Assembly: GCA_020746875.1 (NCBI GenBank) | Contig: JAGTJL010000009.1 | Location: 2,170,001-2,234,000, forward strand | Direction: 5' to 3' | Length of the DNA: 64,000 nt | Source of the DNA: Rhexocercosporidium sp. MPI-PUGE-AT-0058 | Taxonomy: Eukaryota; Ascomycota; Leotiomycetes; Helotiales | Shown here: positions 47,880 to 61,686 of the stretch, piece by piece | How positions within the stretch are numbered: position 1 is the first letter of the stretch | Layout of the letters: every line of letters begins with the position of its first letter | Notes under the pieces: model-generated | Seen by the model: the letters and a program-made list of their open reading frames with translations, nothing else | Databases searched by the model: none | What the model was told of the DNA's origin: nothing | Translations under genes and position numbers: made by a program

Positions 47880-50650
47880 GGTCCTTTTCTTGAAGATTAC
47901 CTTGCGGTGTTTTCTTTCTTTGAGGAATGTCATGTGAGGCTCATTTTTGCAAGGGAGTCCTTTGATTCGCTGCTGGCTCTTTCCATTGTCTGAGTTGAAC
48001 AAAGCAAGGAGTTGAGGTCAAGCGAATTCCTAGCCTCTCGCTTAAACCCCACTAGAGGACAGATTAAATATGGCTTGGGATAACTTCAACCCTCAATCTT
48101 CTTGAGAGCATAATGCCATTTCCCTATCAGATGATTCTTAGCTATCGCTGTCTTTGAGTAGATCAACTGTTCGGATCCCAAATGTACTCTATTTCTGCAG
48201 TTATGTCCGTTCCAGTCACTTCAACTTCAACAGTCTCAAAGTATCTCCAGTGCCCCACGAAGCTTGGCCAGTCAATCACGTTGGAACAACACCACTCGCT
48301 TCTTCAAACCTGGGGATACATTTCCTTTTCTTCACACCTAACGATTTCAAGAGCCTCAAGTATCCAAGACATACACAGCAGTTCCTAACATTTGCCCGAC
48401 TTGCAGACCTTGGAGGCAACACAACATACCGGTTTATGTGGTCAACCACTTGCCACCCCACTATTGTATGCATTCCTGAGGCGTGTTATCGCTGGCCGAG
48501 GCTGATAAGGAGAGGGGAGAGGAGGGGAAGCTGCGATTGAAGTCAACAAATAATTCCAAGCTCAGAACACTTCAGCCCAGTTAATCAAGTTACATGGCAG
48601 ATGGCACTGTGAAAGTAGGTCACACAGATTCGAACCGTGAGATTGCCATGAGAGTGCGGGCTGCAAGCTGAGCCGGGCATGCGCGCAATATGTCGGTATG
48701 CGCTGAATTGCATCATGTTTGTCCAATGAAGATCGCCGACGGCCCAGTGCATGAATTTGAACATGCACCTCGTTTTTGGTCCAGCTGCACGTAGGTAAGA
48801 TCACCAAAGAGGCAACTAGGCGCGAATAAAATACGAGTCGCTGAATGACGATAATGTCGGCGATTCCACGGCCGGAGGTGAGTGCAAGAATTGAGTTCTT
48901 TTCTCACCCCCATTTGTATGAAACGAACAGAGTCTGAATATTGAGGGGCAAACCTGACTCGTTGTCGACGCGTGATTGAATCATGATACACTTGTGGTGC
49001 CTGGCTACTTGAGAAAGCGTCTCGTTTATCTCGGAATAGCTCTGGCCCCGATTTACCTCAGTTTCCATTCAATGGCGGCAACTTTCGAAAAGCAGGAGTG
49101 TTGAAGGATGAGGGGGAGGATCCAGAAGCGGGGTCCTCTCCGCGGCGGCGTCGAGGCCACTGCGTGGTGCGTGGATACACGAAAACATCAGCTCGCACAG
49201 TTGTTGGCCGTCAACGACAAGTCGTGCAGCACAAGAGAGACCCTCGTCCCTGTCAATAACACAGATGAGATAGGAGATCGAGTTGATGCTCGCTCCCGTT
49301 GGAGATCTGGAGCCAGAATGGGAGACGTGCACTAACAAACGGAGACCTACAACAACGACTATCAAGCCTTGACCCAGGGTCTTCCATGGACAAATCGCTC
49401 CAAAACAGGAAGGAATGGAGCATTTCATGGCGAAGGGAATTTCTAAACACCACGAGAAACGAGGACGGTACGTACTTGTACAAATCGCCTTGGTGTCAAT
49501 CCCCGCATCTCCCGCGCTTGCCTGAGTTACCTCTTCACAAAATCGGTCAAGCGAGTATGCAGAGTTTCGTTAGAGCTGGAGAGTGGGGCTCTTCCTAGGG
49601 GGCCTTAACGAGATTTTTCAGATATTGGCAGGTCCTTTGCAAGGTTTTCTATTCCAAGACGCCGCTGATTCCACTCAGCGCAAGCTCGGGGGCATGGGAG
49701 GATATGATTGGGACGGCAATCCTCCATTTCAGAGATACTGCAAAGGAAGTACTGTAGGGTAGGAAACAGAGTTGGTGAAGGTAAGCAGGGTAGCAAGCAT
49801 GGTGCCGTACTGTATCACACACCGTGGACAGCTTCAAGCGAAGAACACAATAGTCTTTCTTGGTGACGAGTACACAGTGTCTGGTGGCGAGCGCGAGTAT
49901 TTACGAAGTCATCTATGCAGTTGAAGTTGCGGTTGCGGTTGAAGTGGAAGTTGAAGTTGAAAGAGGGGACTGGGAGGGGACTCGGCTGTTGATATCAGAC
50001 CCACGTTGTTGTTGAGAACCTCGCCTACAGTCTTCGGTGGCTGGGCTGGCTCGTCGGACTCCAGGGTTAGCAGCGGCTGTCATCCCTTGTCATCCCTTGA
50101 TCGAGGCATGGTATGTATGTACAGGACAGTAAGTACTGTTTGGTATGGTTAGCGGTCTCTCTGATCTGCTTCAGTGGATGCACCATTCCTTCTATAGGCC
50201 GCTCAACCCTCTCCCCACGCCATAGCCGACGGTCTTAAGGGGGTCCATCACAGGCGACTTCTCGCTGGACTGGCCCATCAGATCCCCCCAAGTCCAAGTC
50301 CGAACACCACGATTGGCCTCCTGACTGCTGTCGCGCAGTAGCGTCCTGCAGTGAGCATGTTGAGGATGCAAATCTCAGCTGCTGATTCGACGGGGTTGGG
50401 CTGCTCAACTGCTCTGAGCAAGGGCTTCCTGCCCCACCTGCCCACCTCGCCCATTCTTCCCGGCCTCTGCTCACCGCTCCTTGCGTGGAGCCAGGCTCGC
50501 TCCCACGGCCGCACTTCTAACCTCCTCTCGAACAACAGGCCTCTCACCGACTTCATCGTGAGGTTGTCCTCTTTCTCAAAGAGCGGTGTCATCTACCCTC
50601 TTCTTACAATACTATTGACCATTCCGATCACAAAAAAAGACCCCGCGACA
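47880..50650. other. Divergent intergenic region, no gene seen
   Basis: 2.8 kb between the starts of ram1 (-) and the Zn2Cys6 regulator (+). A GTTGAA-type repeat lies at 49919-49961. Frames of 128 codons or fewer lack domains. The last 300 bases are pyrimidine-rich and probably form the leader of the + gene. That gene's reading frame stays open upstream to 50351 without protein-like content. Confidence 0.55.
49919..49961. repeat. Degenerate 6-bp repeat (GTTGAA/GTTGCG)
   Basis: About seven hexamer units in a row: GTTGAA, GTTGCG twice, GTTGAA, GTGGAA, GTTGAA twice. Non-coding, upstream of the Zn2Cys6 regulator. Confidence 0.7.
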
Positions 50651-53004
50651 ATGACTTCGAATCTTGACTTCACACCAGAAGGTCTGTTGGACCTAACCTT
50701 CGACCCTCGAGACCCCCGATATCCGTTCACAACCAACATGGCGGCGGCGCGCTCGAGCTGGCCTATGCCTCTGGACATGGCCTCAGGAACTGCTGACGAG
50801 AGGCGCGAGACTTCTCCTGGCCAAAACTCCCATCAACAGTTTCCTCAGGCTGGACATAATAACTCGCCAACCCTCATGACAGATTGGCCTATGCAGCAAC
50901 CTCAACAGCAACTCTCCCAGTACATTCCCGACAACTCATTAATGGGGCCGCAATTCCATGCTTATGGGGGCACCTTCCAGACCTCTCCACTCGATTACCA
51001 TCTTCCAACAACTCAGGCCACGTTCGATACTGGGATTCAGATTGATGCTTCATTCAATGGACTGCCACAGACAGAGGCTCAAGCAGCAATGTGGGCAAAC
51101 TGGCACGAGATCGAGAATGCTATGAACTTCGCTGGGGCCAATGATGGACTACCAAGCATAGGTCGTCAGAGTCTAGGAAGCAACTCCCCGACTGGGACAT
51201 ATTTGGAGGTTCTGTCGCTCCCAAGTTCGAGTAGTGACAATGGGTGGGCTACGGTGGATCACTTCTCCAATTTCGAAGCATACCAGCAGGCACAGAATGC
51301 GGCAATCTTCAATCCGGGGCAAACATTACATCTTCGAACTCACTCGGACTCGTCACAATCAGACGGCACCGGACATACCATGGAATCGTTCAGCAGCTTC
51401 GAAGACATTTCCTACCCATATTCACCATACTCACCAGGCTCAGAAACATACCTGAACACCAACGACCATCGGAACTGCTTCCATGATGGTGCTCACCATC
51501 ACAACCACGAGATTGTCAGTCCCGCCGCTGCCGTTGCTCCTGTACCGATCAAGATGTCACCGCCATCGAGTAGAACTACCCCATCGTCCACCTCATCACC
51601 CCCAGCCAGAAGAAACTCTGCACCCCGGAAAAGCCCTACCGCCAAAGCCACCAAACCAGTCATTCGCCGTACGTCGAATGGGAAGAAGGATACCGAGAAG
51701 CGTGTTGGACGGAGACGTGGACCATTATTACCGGAGCAGCGAAAGCAAGCGAGCGAGATCAGAAAGCTGCGAGCATGCTTGAGATGTAAATTCTTGAAGA
51801 AGACATGTGACAAGGGAGAACCATGTGCTGGTTGCCAGCCTTCACACGCAAGATTGTGGCAGGTGCCTTGTACACGAATCGACATCAAGGACATCGGCTA
51901 CTTCATGAAGGATTGGAGAGCTGACTACGAGAGGCATGCCGGTCGTGGTGTTTCTGTCTACAACATCAAGGGTTTCGCCCAAAAGGAGGAACTCATCTGG
52001 ATCACCCACGGTTATGGATTCGCCATCCCCATCATGGCCCGGGAAGTATACGTTAGCGATGACAGTTGCTTCACTGTCGACTGGATCGAGACGGAACACG
52101 AGGAACCTCTCGAGTTTGATACCCGTACCGAGCGGATGTCGGCTGGCTCTGAGGGTGTATCAACAGAAGCTTTGTCCGAGTACCTTGACAAGCATCTTGA
52201 TGGCCCGTTCGAGGAATTCATTGACGACTACTTTGAGGGTACACCATTCATCACCGAGATCCTGAAGACTGCCCATCGGTACTACCTGAAGGAAAAGGTC
52301 CCGGTCATCCGAAAGGCATTGAAGCTTGTCCTCGCCTACAACCTCACTCTCCATGTCACCATGGTCGAGCAACGTGGTGACGAGCACCCAATGGAAGGCT
52401 TGATCGATGATGAAGAGTCCAAGTACAATGGAAAGATCATCGCACCTGTCATGATCAACTTCCAGATTAAGTGCGCGCTTGCGGATATGTGGCGTGAGCT
52501 TCAGAAGGAGATCCTGGAGGAATTGTCGTCGCTGTACTCGAGCGTCTACAGTGGTGACAGACTCAAGAACTGGCCTACGATCTTTATGCTTGCTTCCATC
52601 CTGCTCGCTGTTTGGGAAGAGATGCAATTCGATTGCCATTACCGTGTTCCTGATGCAGCAGCTGTCAACAAGTTCTGTAGTGACATGGAGACGACCCCAG
52701 TCGGTGTCATAGTTGGACTCTTCCACGCCATCTCCCAGAAGCTCCCATCATTCACCGAATGGGATACAAGAAGACATGGACAACTTCTCAACAACAACGT
52801 TGCTGTCTGTGAAGCAATGACTGAGATGAAGGATCACGTTACCAAGCATGGTAAGTTCCTCAGCCTCTGAGAACCTTATAACCCCTTGCTAACTCTCAAC
52901 CAGAATCCTATCTCAAGACTCGTCCAGATGCCAAATTCGACCGAAGAGACTTCGACTCCTTGTCCAACAAGTTCTTGTCGAAACTCGTCATCCGAGCCAA
53001 CTAG
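50651..53004 (+). CDS. Zn2Cys6-type transcription regulator
   Basis: Exons 50651-52850 and 52904-53004 give 766 residues. The N-terminal 300 residues are Gln/Ser/Pro-rich with no fold seen. A basic stretch (KRVGRRRGPLLPEQRKQ) leads into a zinc cluster at 376-407: C376-x2-C379-x6-C386-x5-C392-x2-C395-x11-C407, the fungal binuclear-cluster pattern, though the last spacing is longer than the usual 6-9. The C-terminal 330 residues are mostly helical (ALSEYLDKHLDGPFEEFIDD and onward) and probably regulatory. I do not recognise the target genes. The zinc cluster sits mid-protein, not at the N-terminus as in Gal4. I start at ATG 50651 (GACAATGAC) although the frame is open for 100 more codons upstream, because that stretch looks like leader. 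The short last exon adds ESYLKTRPDAKF and on. Confidence 0.8.
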
Positions 53005-55009
53005 TTCTTTCTTTCTGCAAATACCCTTCTATATACCCACTTTGCATTTCGACTGTACAAATCCAGCGATAATGCTCTTGGAGGGTTCCCAATACGGGGA
53101 CCGTTTTTGATGCTTACGACTTCTCTCCTTTGTCGCGGTTCGATAGAAACCTCAACTCTCATTTGTTCACAACCATCAGCGTATGGAAAGCCAATAGCGA
53201 GGGCGATTTTTTCACTTCCATTTCATTTCAATTTCACTCGCGCAAGAAAGAGGATGAGGGGATGAGATTTGATCGAACTTACGATTTTTATTTTTTGAAG
53301 TTTGAATGGAGCATAGCGATAGTCATATTTAACGACCCGTTACGATGGTTTATCTTTGGCAGGAGACCTGTATGAATGAATCGGGATCTAATTACGAGAT
53401 CAAGGATTTTTAACGTGTCATGTTTTATCTTACGGATGGATGGAGGACTTGCTCGCTTCCTTTGTTTTGCTTGTTTGAAGGGAATTCAGGGCTGGAATTG
53501 AAATGAAAGCATCTTGGGCGTTGGAACCCCACTGGACCGAACCGGCTCTGGAAGGATGCTTGGTGTGCTTTGCTGCGAGCGACGTTTTGTTAAATGGCTT
53601 TACAGGAAAGACGGATTGGATGAATGTGTATGGCTATGCACATGATATGACGCCAGTAGATATAAATCTCGGTCATCAAAATAAAAGAGCTTTACCTGAT
53701 CTGAGTTGTCGTCACTTGAATTGTGAATGCATTACTGTAAGGAGATCCACTCGGAAACACAAGTAGCTCTCAACATCGTTAAAAATTACCATCTCCAGAC
53801 CTACACTCAACAAATGACTTCCTTCCTACCCTCGCCTTACCGTAGGGGCTCCGACATTCCTCAGAACTCCCGCATCCTTAGCGTATTATCGGCATCTGCA
53901 CGTGATTTATCCGACATCGGTATCTTCCCGGGTAAATTGATTGCAGCATTTTCACCAACCCCCCAGCCCGTTGTTGAACTGTAATCGCAATCTGCTCACT
54001 GATGACGCAGGAGGTCGGGCGGCAAGTCCGTCGTCTCCGCGCAGAAGATGGAACACCGGACACCCTTTGCATCTGCAGCTTTGAAAGGATTTCCTGCCTT
54101 TGACTTCTGACTTGTTCGAACTTTACTTTGGGTAGGTATGTTTTATGCTTCGCTTGGTGGCACGACATTAAGTTGCTATGGAACGGACAGTTGCCGAGAC
54201 AGGAGGAGGCTGGGTGTGATTGCGACTGCGACATTCAGTGCTTTCGTGTCCAGAGAGGCGGGGTCGAGATGCATCCTGGTCTGGTCTGGTCCGGCTCTAG
54301 ATTCGGCCTTGCCCGCTGCCTTATCGCTTGTGAGAAGAGAGCCAGCTGCGGGGAGATGATGATAGTAAAGATGAATGGTCTGATATCAAAGAGAGGCGAG
54401 GGAGCGACATGATGACAAAGGCCGGTAATGCATTGCAGCATTGCAGCCATGCCTTTGATGAAGGAGGGAGTATTGCGTCCGCACTGAATGACAAGCTGGC
54501 TGCAATGAATGAGTGAATAGTAATTGCGTGAAATGTGTAGATGTGTAAGCAAGCAGTATCTCGACATTTCCGTTTGATTCCATTCCAACCAAGCAGCCTA
54601 CATGGAAAGGCAAGCAAGCAAGCAAGCCCAGGCCTGAGCCATCCACCACAGCCTTTCCTGATGTCGCAACTCTCGCCCTCGCCTTCGCCTCCCTCCTTCT
54701 TCCCTTCCTTCCTTCCAGGTCACCTCGCCTCGCCTTGTGAATCATCGAATCAGGCTCCACCCTGCGCATTTTCCGTATTCAACTCGCACCTTCCTGGCCA
54801 TTCCAGCCCACCCTCCCACTAGCGCCGCGCTAAGCTCCCCGACGTTTCCAGTCTCCATAAAGCTGACCTGCCTCCCTCCATCATCAACCTGCTTTCCTTC
54901 TACAAACCACTCTCCATTCTCGATCGATTTCAACTCCAAGAATAACACCTTCGATCAACATCACTGCACTTCATACTACCTGTCAAGAAACATCTGAACA
55001 CCCGCAATC
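53005..55009. other. Intergenic, 3' UTR and polyubiquitin promoter
   Basis: 2.0 kb. It begins with the 3' UTR of the Zn2Cys6 gene. From about 54570 it turns into C/T-rich sequence (CCTCGCCTCGCC, CTTCCTTCC), typical of strong fungal promoters such as those of ubiquitin genes. GCAAGCAAGC runs lie near 54608. No gene is seen. Confidence 0.6.
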
Positions 55010-56094
<1,085 letters not shown>

Positions 56095-56565
56095 GTGCTG
56101 GTCATCTTCTCTTCTTTCGATTTGCGTGGCGTTTCGGTACGGCTTGGGGGATAACCATGGCACGTACATAGGCATGATCGTTGCACTGGCATGTGCACAT
56201 GCAGATATTCGCATAGTCCAATAAAATAACTATTCGGACAACTGAATTTGATTTCCAATGAATAACCGTGATACATATCCTAAATCAATCTACCTGAGAC
56301 GCGCGAAAAGTGTGTTTCATGACTCCGTGCGCGGCCATAGGTAAAGTACATATGCGGAGGGTTGAAGTTTAGGTGAGGCTAGACGAGGCTGAGCAACTTC
56401 CATTCCGTCCATGAAAAGGCTCTCACTGTTTTTTCTTCTGCTATACACCCTATTAACAATAAACACGCCACTCAGAACCCTCCAGAAGTTGCCGTCTCAA
56501 ACACATAACTTTCCTGATATGAACCATGCGAATGCTTTACTCCCCATAATCGCCCCACTGACAGA
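56095..56565. other. Intergenic spacer
   Basis: 470 bp holding the polyubiquitin 3' UTR and the promoter of the next + gene. No gene is seen. Confidence 0.6.
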
Positions 56566-58945
56566 ATGCCATCTTACTTCTACCACCTAAAATTCGAGCT
56601 CTACCCGTACCCCTCCCCCGAGGCAGAATTTGAAGCTACAACTACCTCTCCAGCTCCACCGAAACCACATCCAAGAACTAAACAAGAACAAGAAGGTCTG
56701 ACAAGAGAGATCTGGGTCCCTCCTACTGGCAGCGACATCTTCAAAACGGAAGACTGGCCCTCCCACGAGCCTGTCAAGGAGGAACTTCGACTCACTACAC
56801 GAACAAGAGGATCGGGATCACTCAGTCAGGACACTTCTACTAGATTTCCCCACGAAAGCGACGATCCAGCTGCAACAGCAGGAGGAGGGGTAATTGATTG
56901 CGGAGCTCGAGCAGCGCGGGGTCCTTCGCCCTCGCCTTCTGCGTCCGAAGAGTACACCACCATCTCCCCGAACCAAGCGCTCGAATTCCCCACCCCGAAT
57001 CCGAATCGTATACCTGCGGACCTGCGGACCGCGGTTAGGGATTGGAGGTTTGGTCGTGTGAGGGTTGAGGGGCTGGATTTGGATCTGGATTTGGATACGA
57101 TGGAGCGGCCGAAGCATAAGAGGGGCGAGAGTAGCTCTGCGGTGGGAGGTTCTGGGAATGGGATAAATGCTGGCCTTGCGCCGGAAGCTGCGGGTTCGTT
57201 GGGGAAAGTCACAAAGGCGTTATATAAACCTGTTGAGCAGGGCGGGGTGAAGAATACGGAGGTTGGATGGGGTGTTGTGCATCTGTATCGGGATGGAGAT
57301 CCTTCTTCTGCAAAGGGTGTGATGGAGGAGGATTTGTATGGGGCTGATGAGGAAGGGGAGGGAGCTGGAGCTGGAGTCGGAGAAGAGGATTGCACGACGC
57401 TGTGTATTCCGGCTGTTCCTAGCTATCTTACGACGAATGATTTCTTGGGCTTTGTGGGCGAGAAGACGAGGGATGAGGTTAGCCATTTTAGGATGGTCAT
57501 GACGGGGAGGATGAATCGATATTTGGTTCTTGTGAAGTTTAGGGATGCGGCTGTAGCGAGGAGGTGGAGGAAGGAGTGGGATGGGAAGGTGTTTAATAGT
57601 ATGGAGGTATGTTTGTTCTTCTTCTGCTCCAGCAGTCTACTTAAAGCTGATGCTAATATCCCAATAGCCAGAAACTTGCCATGTTACCTTCATCAAGTCC
57701 ATAACCTTCCAGACACCAAACTCCTCACATCCCAATACCAGCTTCCCAGAGCTATCTCATGATCCCTTCACGCCATCTTCAACTCCAGCATCCTCTCTCA
57801 GACCCTTCCCTCCACCAACACCAAACCTGGTCGAACTACCTACCTGCCCAGTATGTCTTGAACGAATGGATGACACGACAGGTCTCCTCACCATCCTATG
57901 CCAACACGTCTTCCACTGCGACTGTCTCCAAAAATGGCGCGGAAGCGGCTGTCCAGTCTGTCGGCACACCAACCCTTCCCTCTCCCTCCCTTCCCCAAAC
58001 TCCCCCTCCTACCCACAAGATCCACACAATCCCCCCTTCGGCAGCGGTGAAGCCTCCCTATGTAGCGTCTGCGACTCAACAGACGATCTCTGGATCTGTC
58101 TCATCTGCGGCAGTGTAGGCTGCGGCCGCTACAAAGGCGGCCACGCCAAAGACCACTGGAAAGAATCCGCACACAACTTCGCCCTCGAGATCGAGACACA
58201 GCACGTTTGGGACTATGCAGGCGATATGTGGGTTCACCGCCTCATCCGCGGAAAAGGCGATAGCAAAGTCATCGAGCTTCCCTCGCGAGGCCCCATGGGT
58301 GCCGGCCATGTCAACGAAGAAGAAGATATGGTGCCTAGAGAGAAACTGGATAGGATCGGCATGGAGTACACACATCTCCTTACCAGCCAGCTAGAGAGCC
58401 AACGTGTTTACTTTGAGGAGTTGGTAGGTAAAGCAGTAGCGAAAGCCTCGGCCGCCTCATCAGCAGCCGCGTCAGCCTCCTCGCGCGCCGACGAAGCACT
58501 CGCTCAACTCGCCACCCTCTCGCTCGAGAACAAGAAACTCAAAGAAGAAACCATCACCAACCTCGAGAAAGACCTCGCGCGCGAGAAGCGCAAAGCCGAG
58601 AAGAGTAGCGAGGTGGCTCGTGCATTTGGGAAGAGCCTTATGGAAGAGAAGAAGGTCTCTGAGGGTCTGATGGAGAGGATCGGGCATGTCAATGGGAGGT
58701 TGGAGGCACTGCAGGAGGAGATGGGGAGAGTAAGGCGGGAGAATGAAGAGTTGGCGGAAAGTAACAGGGATTTGCTCTTTAGTATTAGTGCGGAGGGGAA
58801 GATTAGGGAGATGGTTGGGGAGGAGGAAGGTGGGGAAGGGGGAGGTGGTGGGTTGGAGAAGGGTGAGTTGGAGGGGGGACGATTAGTTTACCGCCTGAGA
58901 AGGTGGGGAGGAGGAAGGGAAAGGGGAGGGGGAAATAAATGGTAG
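56566..58945 (+). CDS. BRAP2/Etp1-like RING and ZnF-UBP protein
   Basis: Exons 56566-57606 and 57668-58945 (61-nt intron) give 772 residues as read. Order: the BRAP2-type RNA-recognition-like domain (CTTLCIPAVPSYLTTNDFLGF, then HFRMVMTGRMNRYLVLVKF); a RING finger near 408-448 (CPVCLERMDD, CQHVFHCDCLQKW, CPVC); a ZnF-UBP (LCSVCDSTDDLWICLICGSVGCGRY, then HWKESAHNFALEI) that binds the free C-terminus of ubiquitin; and a long coiled coil (about 580-710). BRAP2/Etp1 (IMP) are cytosolic E3 ligase-like proteins; yeast Etp1 acts in ethanol tolerance. The last 20-odd residues look shifted: adding one base to the G6 run at 58873-58878 gives GGTISLPPEKVGRRKGKG, a basic tail expected for the family, ending at 58938. 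It lies next to polyubiquitin but on its own promoter. Confidence 0.9.
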
Positions 58946-60366
58946 TTCCATGGTGTGGTGGGTGACTGGTGCGCTGGCGTTGCGTTTCTGATGAGACTTG
59001 TTTTGGTGCATAGCGTGGAGAGGATGGGATAGGATATGGTTGGCAAGGAAGGGATTAGGATGATACCAAAGCAGAGCTTGTAACTCTGCTCGGCATAGAG
59101 AGAGATGAATAAACTTTATTGATTACCTACATCTTTTGACTACAATTCTGTTTCGCTGATACCATCTCCCCTTATTATAAAGTAAGGAAAACAGAAAAGT
59201 CTTAAGACGCAACAACATATCTATCTCATTGAAAGATACAACCTACAGAAAAGCATCATTTCCATGCATCGACTACTACTTTACCTAATTATGCTTATTG
59301 CCCGTCGTCGTTCCTCATTGATTGTTGTCGTTGATAATGACCTGTCGCCTTCGGCTATTCGTAGTGTTCTGCGATTCCCGCTAAGGCAGTGAATAGTGTG
59401 CAGAAAACTGCGACGTGCAACAGAAGATTTGAGATGGCGCTAAGTGCGGGAGCTAGACTATTTTTAGAGGTGGGGGCGTGATGTGGAACGTGACTTTGAG
59501 TGGGGTTTGGCGATGCTGGGGTAAGCTGGATTGGGGAGGGAGAGGTTGCAAGAGGGCTTATGGGAGAAGGGGATTATCGTGTTTGTGTTTGTGTGGCTGA
59601 ACTTAAGTGAGTAAGTAGGAATTGTACGGAGGTCACAGCCAAATGAGTGGATATTATATGACACTTCATAAGGGGGCTGCTGTAGACCTATCTTAGCAAG
59701 GAAGTTGGGTGGCTTTGTGGCTCTGGATAAACATTTTCGAGTGTTGAGTCTTTTCAGCTGTTGGCAAATAAACAAATCGGAGAAAGTTGACTTAGGAAAG
59801 GTTGGAGATGAGAAATGCATCGCGACTGACCCTACTGGTGTTGGTGTTTGTACCTTTGAGCTTCGTTTCTGGCTTGTTTAGTATGAATGATAGTTCTAGC
59901 TCATATGAAACTCAATTCTAGCGGTACTTTGCTGTTGCGGTTCGTATAGTGATCATAGTATTTCCCTTTGCTAGGATGATTGGTTTCGGCTAGCCGTTTA
60001 TCGTGGGGTTAGGGAGTCACCTTACCTATCCCACGGACTGCCATAACCACAAAAAAGTGGGGTAAAATCTTCCCCTAAAGTCGCTGTAAGCAGTCCCTGA
60101 AAGGTGTGGCCGAAGCGCTGTAACGAAAGCCTAGCGATGGATCTACAGCGCACTGTAGCCTGAGCCGAGCCCTGTAGCACACTGGCTCCTTTGAATACTG
60201 GCTTTCTGATTGGCCCTAATCCCTGCAACTACTAACTTTGACTAGCGTGGCAGTCCGTGGGATATACACACGAGCAGATCCAAATTTGAGTAGTGTCGCT
60301 AACAGCAGAACCAGGACAGACGAGTAGAGTTCTTTGATGGGATATCGACACGAAAGTTTCATCTCA
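58946..60366. other. Intergenic with a TA-flanked MITE
   Basis: 1.4 kb between the BRAP2-like gene (+) and the 3' end of the 60.4-61.7 kb gene (-). It contains the MITE at 60029-60262. No gene is seen; a 118-codon minus frame at 59464-59820 has no motif. Confidence 0.55.
60029..60262. mobile_element. 234-bp MITE, 15-bp terminal inverted repeats, TA target duplication
   Basis: TCCCACGGACTGCCA at 60029-60043 is the exact reverse complement of 60248-60262. TA flanks both ends (60027-60028 and 60263-60264), the signature of Tc1/mariner-type insertion. The inside has no transposase frame. It lies about 105 bp past the 3' end of the neighbouring minus-strand gene. It shares no obvious sequence with the 16.4-kb MITE. 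Confidence 0.8.
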
Positions 60367-61686
60367 CTACATCAATAGTCGAAGTTCTATCAACAAAGCT
60401 ATTTGCAAAATATCACGCAAGAAATTGAACACGGTCAGTCTATTGATCAACTCGGGAGGATGAGTGGAGATTTCAATAGATTGCCGCTTAAGGAAAGATG
60501 AAGCATTGTTGAGACTATCGGTGATCGACCGAAGGCGCGCGGCTTCTTTCACCTGAAGGTTCAAGAGAAACTTGTCTGGAACTCCCATATCTTGCCAAAA
60601 AAATTGACGATTTCCTGGTTAAAATACGTGGGAAGAGGATGATAGACGGCTTCACATATTTCAATATCCGTTGATGTGGAACCTTGGAATTTGATCATGA
60701 ACGGTCTGTCTCTCAATTCCCTTCCTGCCGAGATACTTTCGCTTATATTTCGAAGCTGCATTGTGTTCTCTGATGTTGTTTCTATATTAATAGTAGCACT
60801 AAGACGACTTTCCTTTTCCCCCTCTACTTCCTAAAGCGGTCAACCATCCAAAACGACATACTTTCAAGATCCACTCTGTTCTGTTCGTCCAACTCGCCTC
60901 GTTTGAGACGCCGAAGCAAAGCCTGGACAACCCTTTGGCCGCGCTGAATGGAATCTATCCTGAGCCATCCCCATATCTCGAACGAGTAATAGCATGTAAC
61001 ACCGGCTACGTTGGTCGTGACGACACCGAGTGCCCCTACGCGGTAGGAGTGCTGCCACAATATAAAATCCCTGTATTCGGCGATGTGTGAGAAAAAAGCA
61101 CCCCAGCCGGGTAGTTTGGACTCAGACTCACAAGATGCCTGCAGATAACGAACATGCAGAGGCAGGGAGAGGGCTTTTTTGGCGATGGGCTAGATGCTCT
61201 CTTCCTGAGGAGCTCGAGAGTTTCGTGCATGGCTAACAGATCACGGGAAAGACTATCAGACATGATCTTGAGTCGCCATTTCACCCTTGTTAGGCCTGCA
61301 GCATCTAACTCTTGTCCTCGCGCAACCATGTCTGTATCTATAGCCGATTAGCACCGATTCTGACATCATGGGTCATTGGTACAATTACCCGTGGGAAGCG
61401 CCTCATTTTCAGAGTCTTTATTCTCGTAGACTTGCCTGGATCGTTCTTCGTGCACCTGCGCTAAACAGTCCAGGTAGCGGTTGATGTACGTGTCTGCGGA
61501 GCGACGGTGGACCTCGAAGTCGTCCCAAAGCTCGCGGTCAATCTCGCTATCAGTTTGACACTGTGCCAGGACAAGCTTCAATCGCGTGGAGATGTCGAGA
61601 GAGGTTGCGTCACTTGCGGCTGGGTCGGGGACGAGCGGCATGCGCTTACCCCATTCATTGAACGCCGTAGAATTGTCAACTGACAT
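60367..61686 (-). pseudogene. Unknown gene, frame broken by three single-base shifts
   Basis: Exon 1 (61686-61389) joins exon 2 (from 61337) through a 51-nt intron. From there coding sequence appears to run to a stop at 60367, but in three frames. The shifts are at the A6 run (61175-61180), near 60827-60832 and at the T7 run (60597-60603); adding one base at each makes one protein of about 423 residues, and the total length is then an exact multiple of three. Fragments include RSADTYINRYLDCLAQVHEE, LHVRYLQASCESESKLPGW, FILWQHSYRVGALGVVTTNV, FEIWGWLRIDSIQRGQRVVQ and PFMIKFQGSTSTDIEICEAV. I recognise no family. It could be a live gene with sequencing undercalls, or a pseudogene. Confidence 0.5.

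Noticed and set aside
48610..48680. Possible minus-strand tRNA around a GGTTCGAATC sequence
   Set aside because: No D-arm or acceptor stem can be paired; isolated B-box match only.
50351..50650. Upstream start for the Zn2Cys6 regulator (100 extra residues)
   Set aside because: Open but leader-like sequence; ATG 50651 has better context and protein-like sequence begins there.
58862..58885. A 24-nt intron (GTGAGT...TTAG) to explain the changed BRAP2-like tail
   Set aside because: Too short to be spliced; one missing base in the G6 run explains it better.
61071..61132. An extra intron in the unknown minus-strand gene (GTGAGT...ACAG)
   Set aside because: The sequence reads straight through in frame (CESESKLPGWGAFFSHIAEY), so no intron is needed there.
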